From positions 30,947,910 to 31,011,909 of the forward strand of contig OW203769.1 of NCBI GenBank assembly GCA_934045905.1: DNA of 64,000 nucleotides, read 5' to 3'. The position numbers and the translations under genes are program-made. The stretch is from Leuctra nigra. Its lineage: Eukaryota > Arthropoda > Insecta > Plecoptera > Leuctridae. Of the stretch, positions 63,795 to 64,000 are shown one piece after another. The notes below the pieces were generated by a model that searched no databases, was not told the DNA's origin, and saw only the letters and a program-made list of their open reading frames with translations. Within the stretch, counting starts at the first letter, position 1. Every line of letters begins with the position of its first letter.

Positions 63795-64000
63795 GTAAGT
63801 CCATGCATGGACATGCATGTAAGTCTATACATGGACATGCATGTAAGTCCATGCATGGATATGCATGTAAGTCTATACATGGACATGCATGTAAGTCCAT
63901 GCATGGACATGCATGTAAGTCTATACATGGACATGCATGTAAGTCCATGCATGGATATGCATGTAAGTCTATACATGGACATGCATGTAAGTCCATGCAT
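63795..64000. repeat. 24-bp satellite with 96-bp higher-order period, cut by the window edge
   Basis: Units alternate gtaagtccatgcatggacat and gtaagtctatacatggacat (each plus gcat). Every second unit of the first type has ggatatgcat instead of ggacatgcat, giving an A-B-A'-B period of 96 bp. Long minus-strand frames arise only because 24 is divisible by 3. Confidence 0.95.

Noticed and set aside
63751..64000. Long minus-strand frames with Cys/Met/His repeats
   Set aside because: A 24-bp satellite unit without stops is open in more than one frame; no start context or composition of a gene.

Overview
Nuclear DNA of an arthropod, most probably an insect. The evidence is AT-rich non-coding DNA with GC-rich exons, GT-AG introns, TATA boxes followed by a TCAGT/CCAGT initiator, a gypsy-type LTR element primed by tRNA-Lys, tRNA-derived SINEs and very many hairpin MITEs. 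A hemipteran seems plausible but the species cannot be fixed from the sequence.

The backbone is a same-strand cluster of four paralogous genes for small secreted proteins: gene 1 (1590-5462), gene 2 (18785-35468), gene 3 (40252-47260) and gene 4 (52634-60194). Each has a signal peptide, split by a phase-0 intron after 4-5 codons in genes 1, 3 and 4. A short acidic or mixed exon of 134-158 nt follows and ends in phase 2. Next come a conserved GxYxI...SLVVTK segment and a (A)LxDWLxxYF helix, both clearest in genes 3 and 4. The tail is long, cysteine-free and rich in Tyr, Pro, Gln and Asn. The composition suggests extracellular structural proteins (eggshell, cuticle, salivary sheath, cement or silk) that could be cross-linked through tyrosines; this is inference.

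Other coding material: a terminal exon at the left edge (101-196) with two degraded tandem copies; a 91-aa intronless gene on the minus strand inside the big intron of gene 2 (29438-29713); an 80-aa intronless gene at 38166-38408 preceded by five partial tandem copies of itself; and a 5'-truncated LINE ORF (50792-51217, minus).

Mobile DNA fills most of the rest. Gene 2's 15.6-kb intron holds a very young LTR element (20006-25651) with gag and a second -1 frame ORF but no pol. It also holds a 2.1-kb foldback element, two copies of a hAT MITE, several smaller MITEs and the nested minus-strand gene. The intergenic region 5463-18784 holds a 3.2-kb palindrome (8932-12126), a three-layer nest of elements (14702-16258), twin perfect hairpins and a 5S rRNA-derived fragment. 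SINEs and three MITE families recur across the window. The right edge runs into a 24-bp satellite with a 96-bp higher-order period.

A recurring theme is tandem duplication of exon edges, often including the splice acceptor (101-745, 29339-29520, 37340-38290, 44640-45522, 46358-46543). The most striking case is gene 3, where seven identical acceptors lie exactly 136 bp apart.
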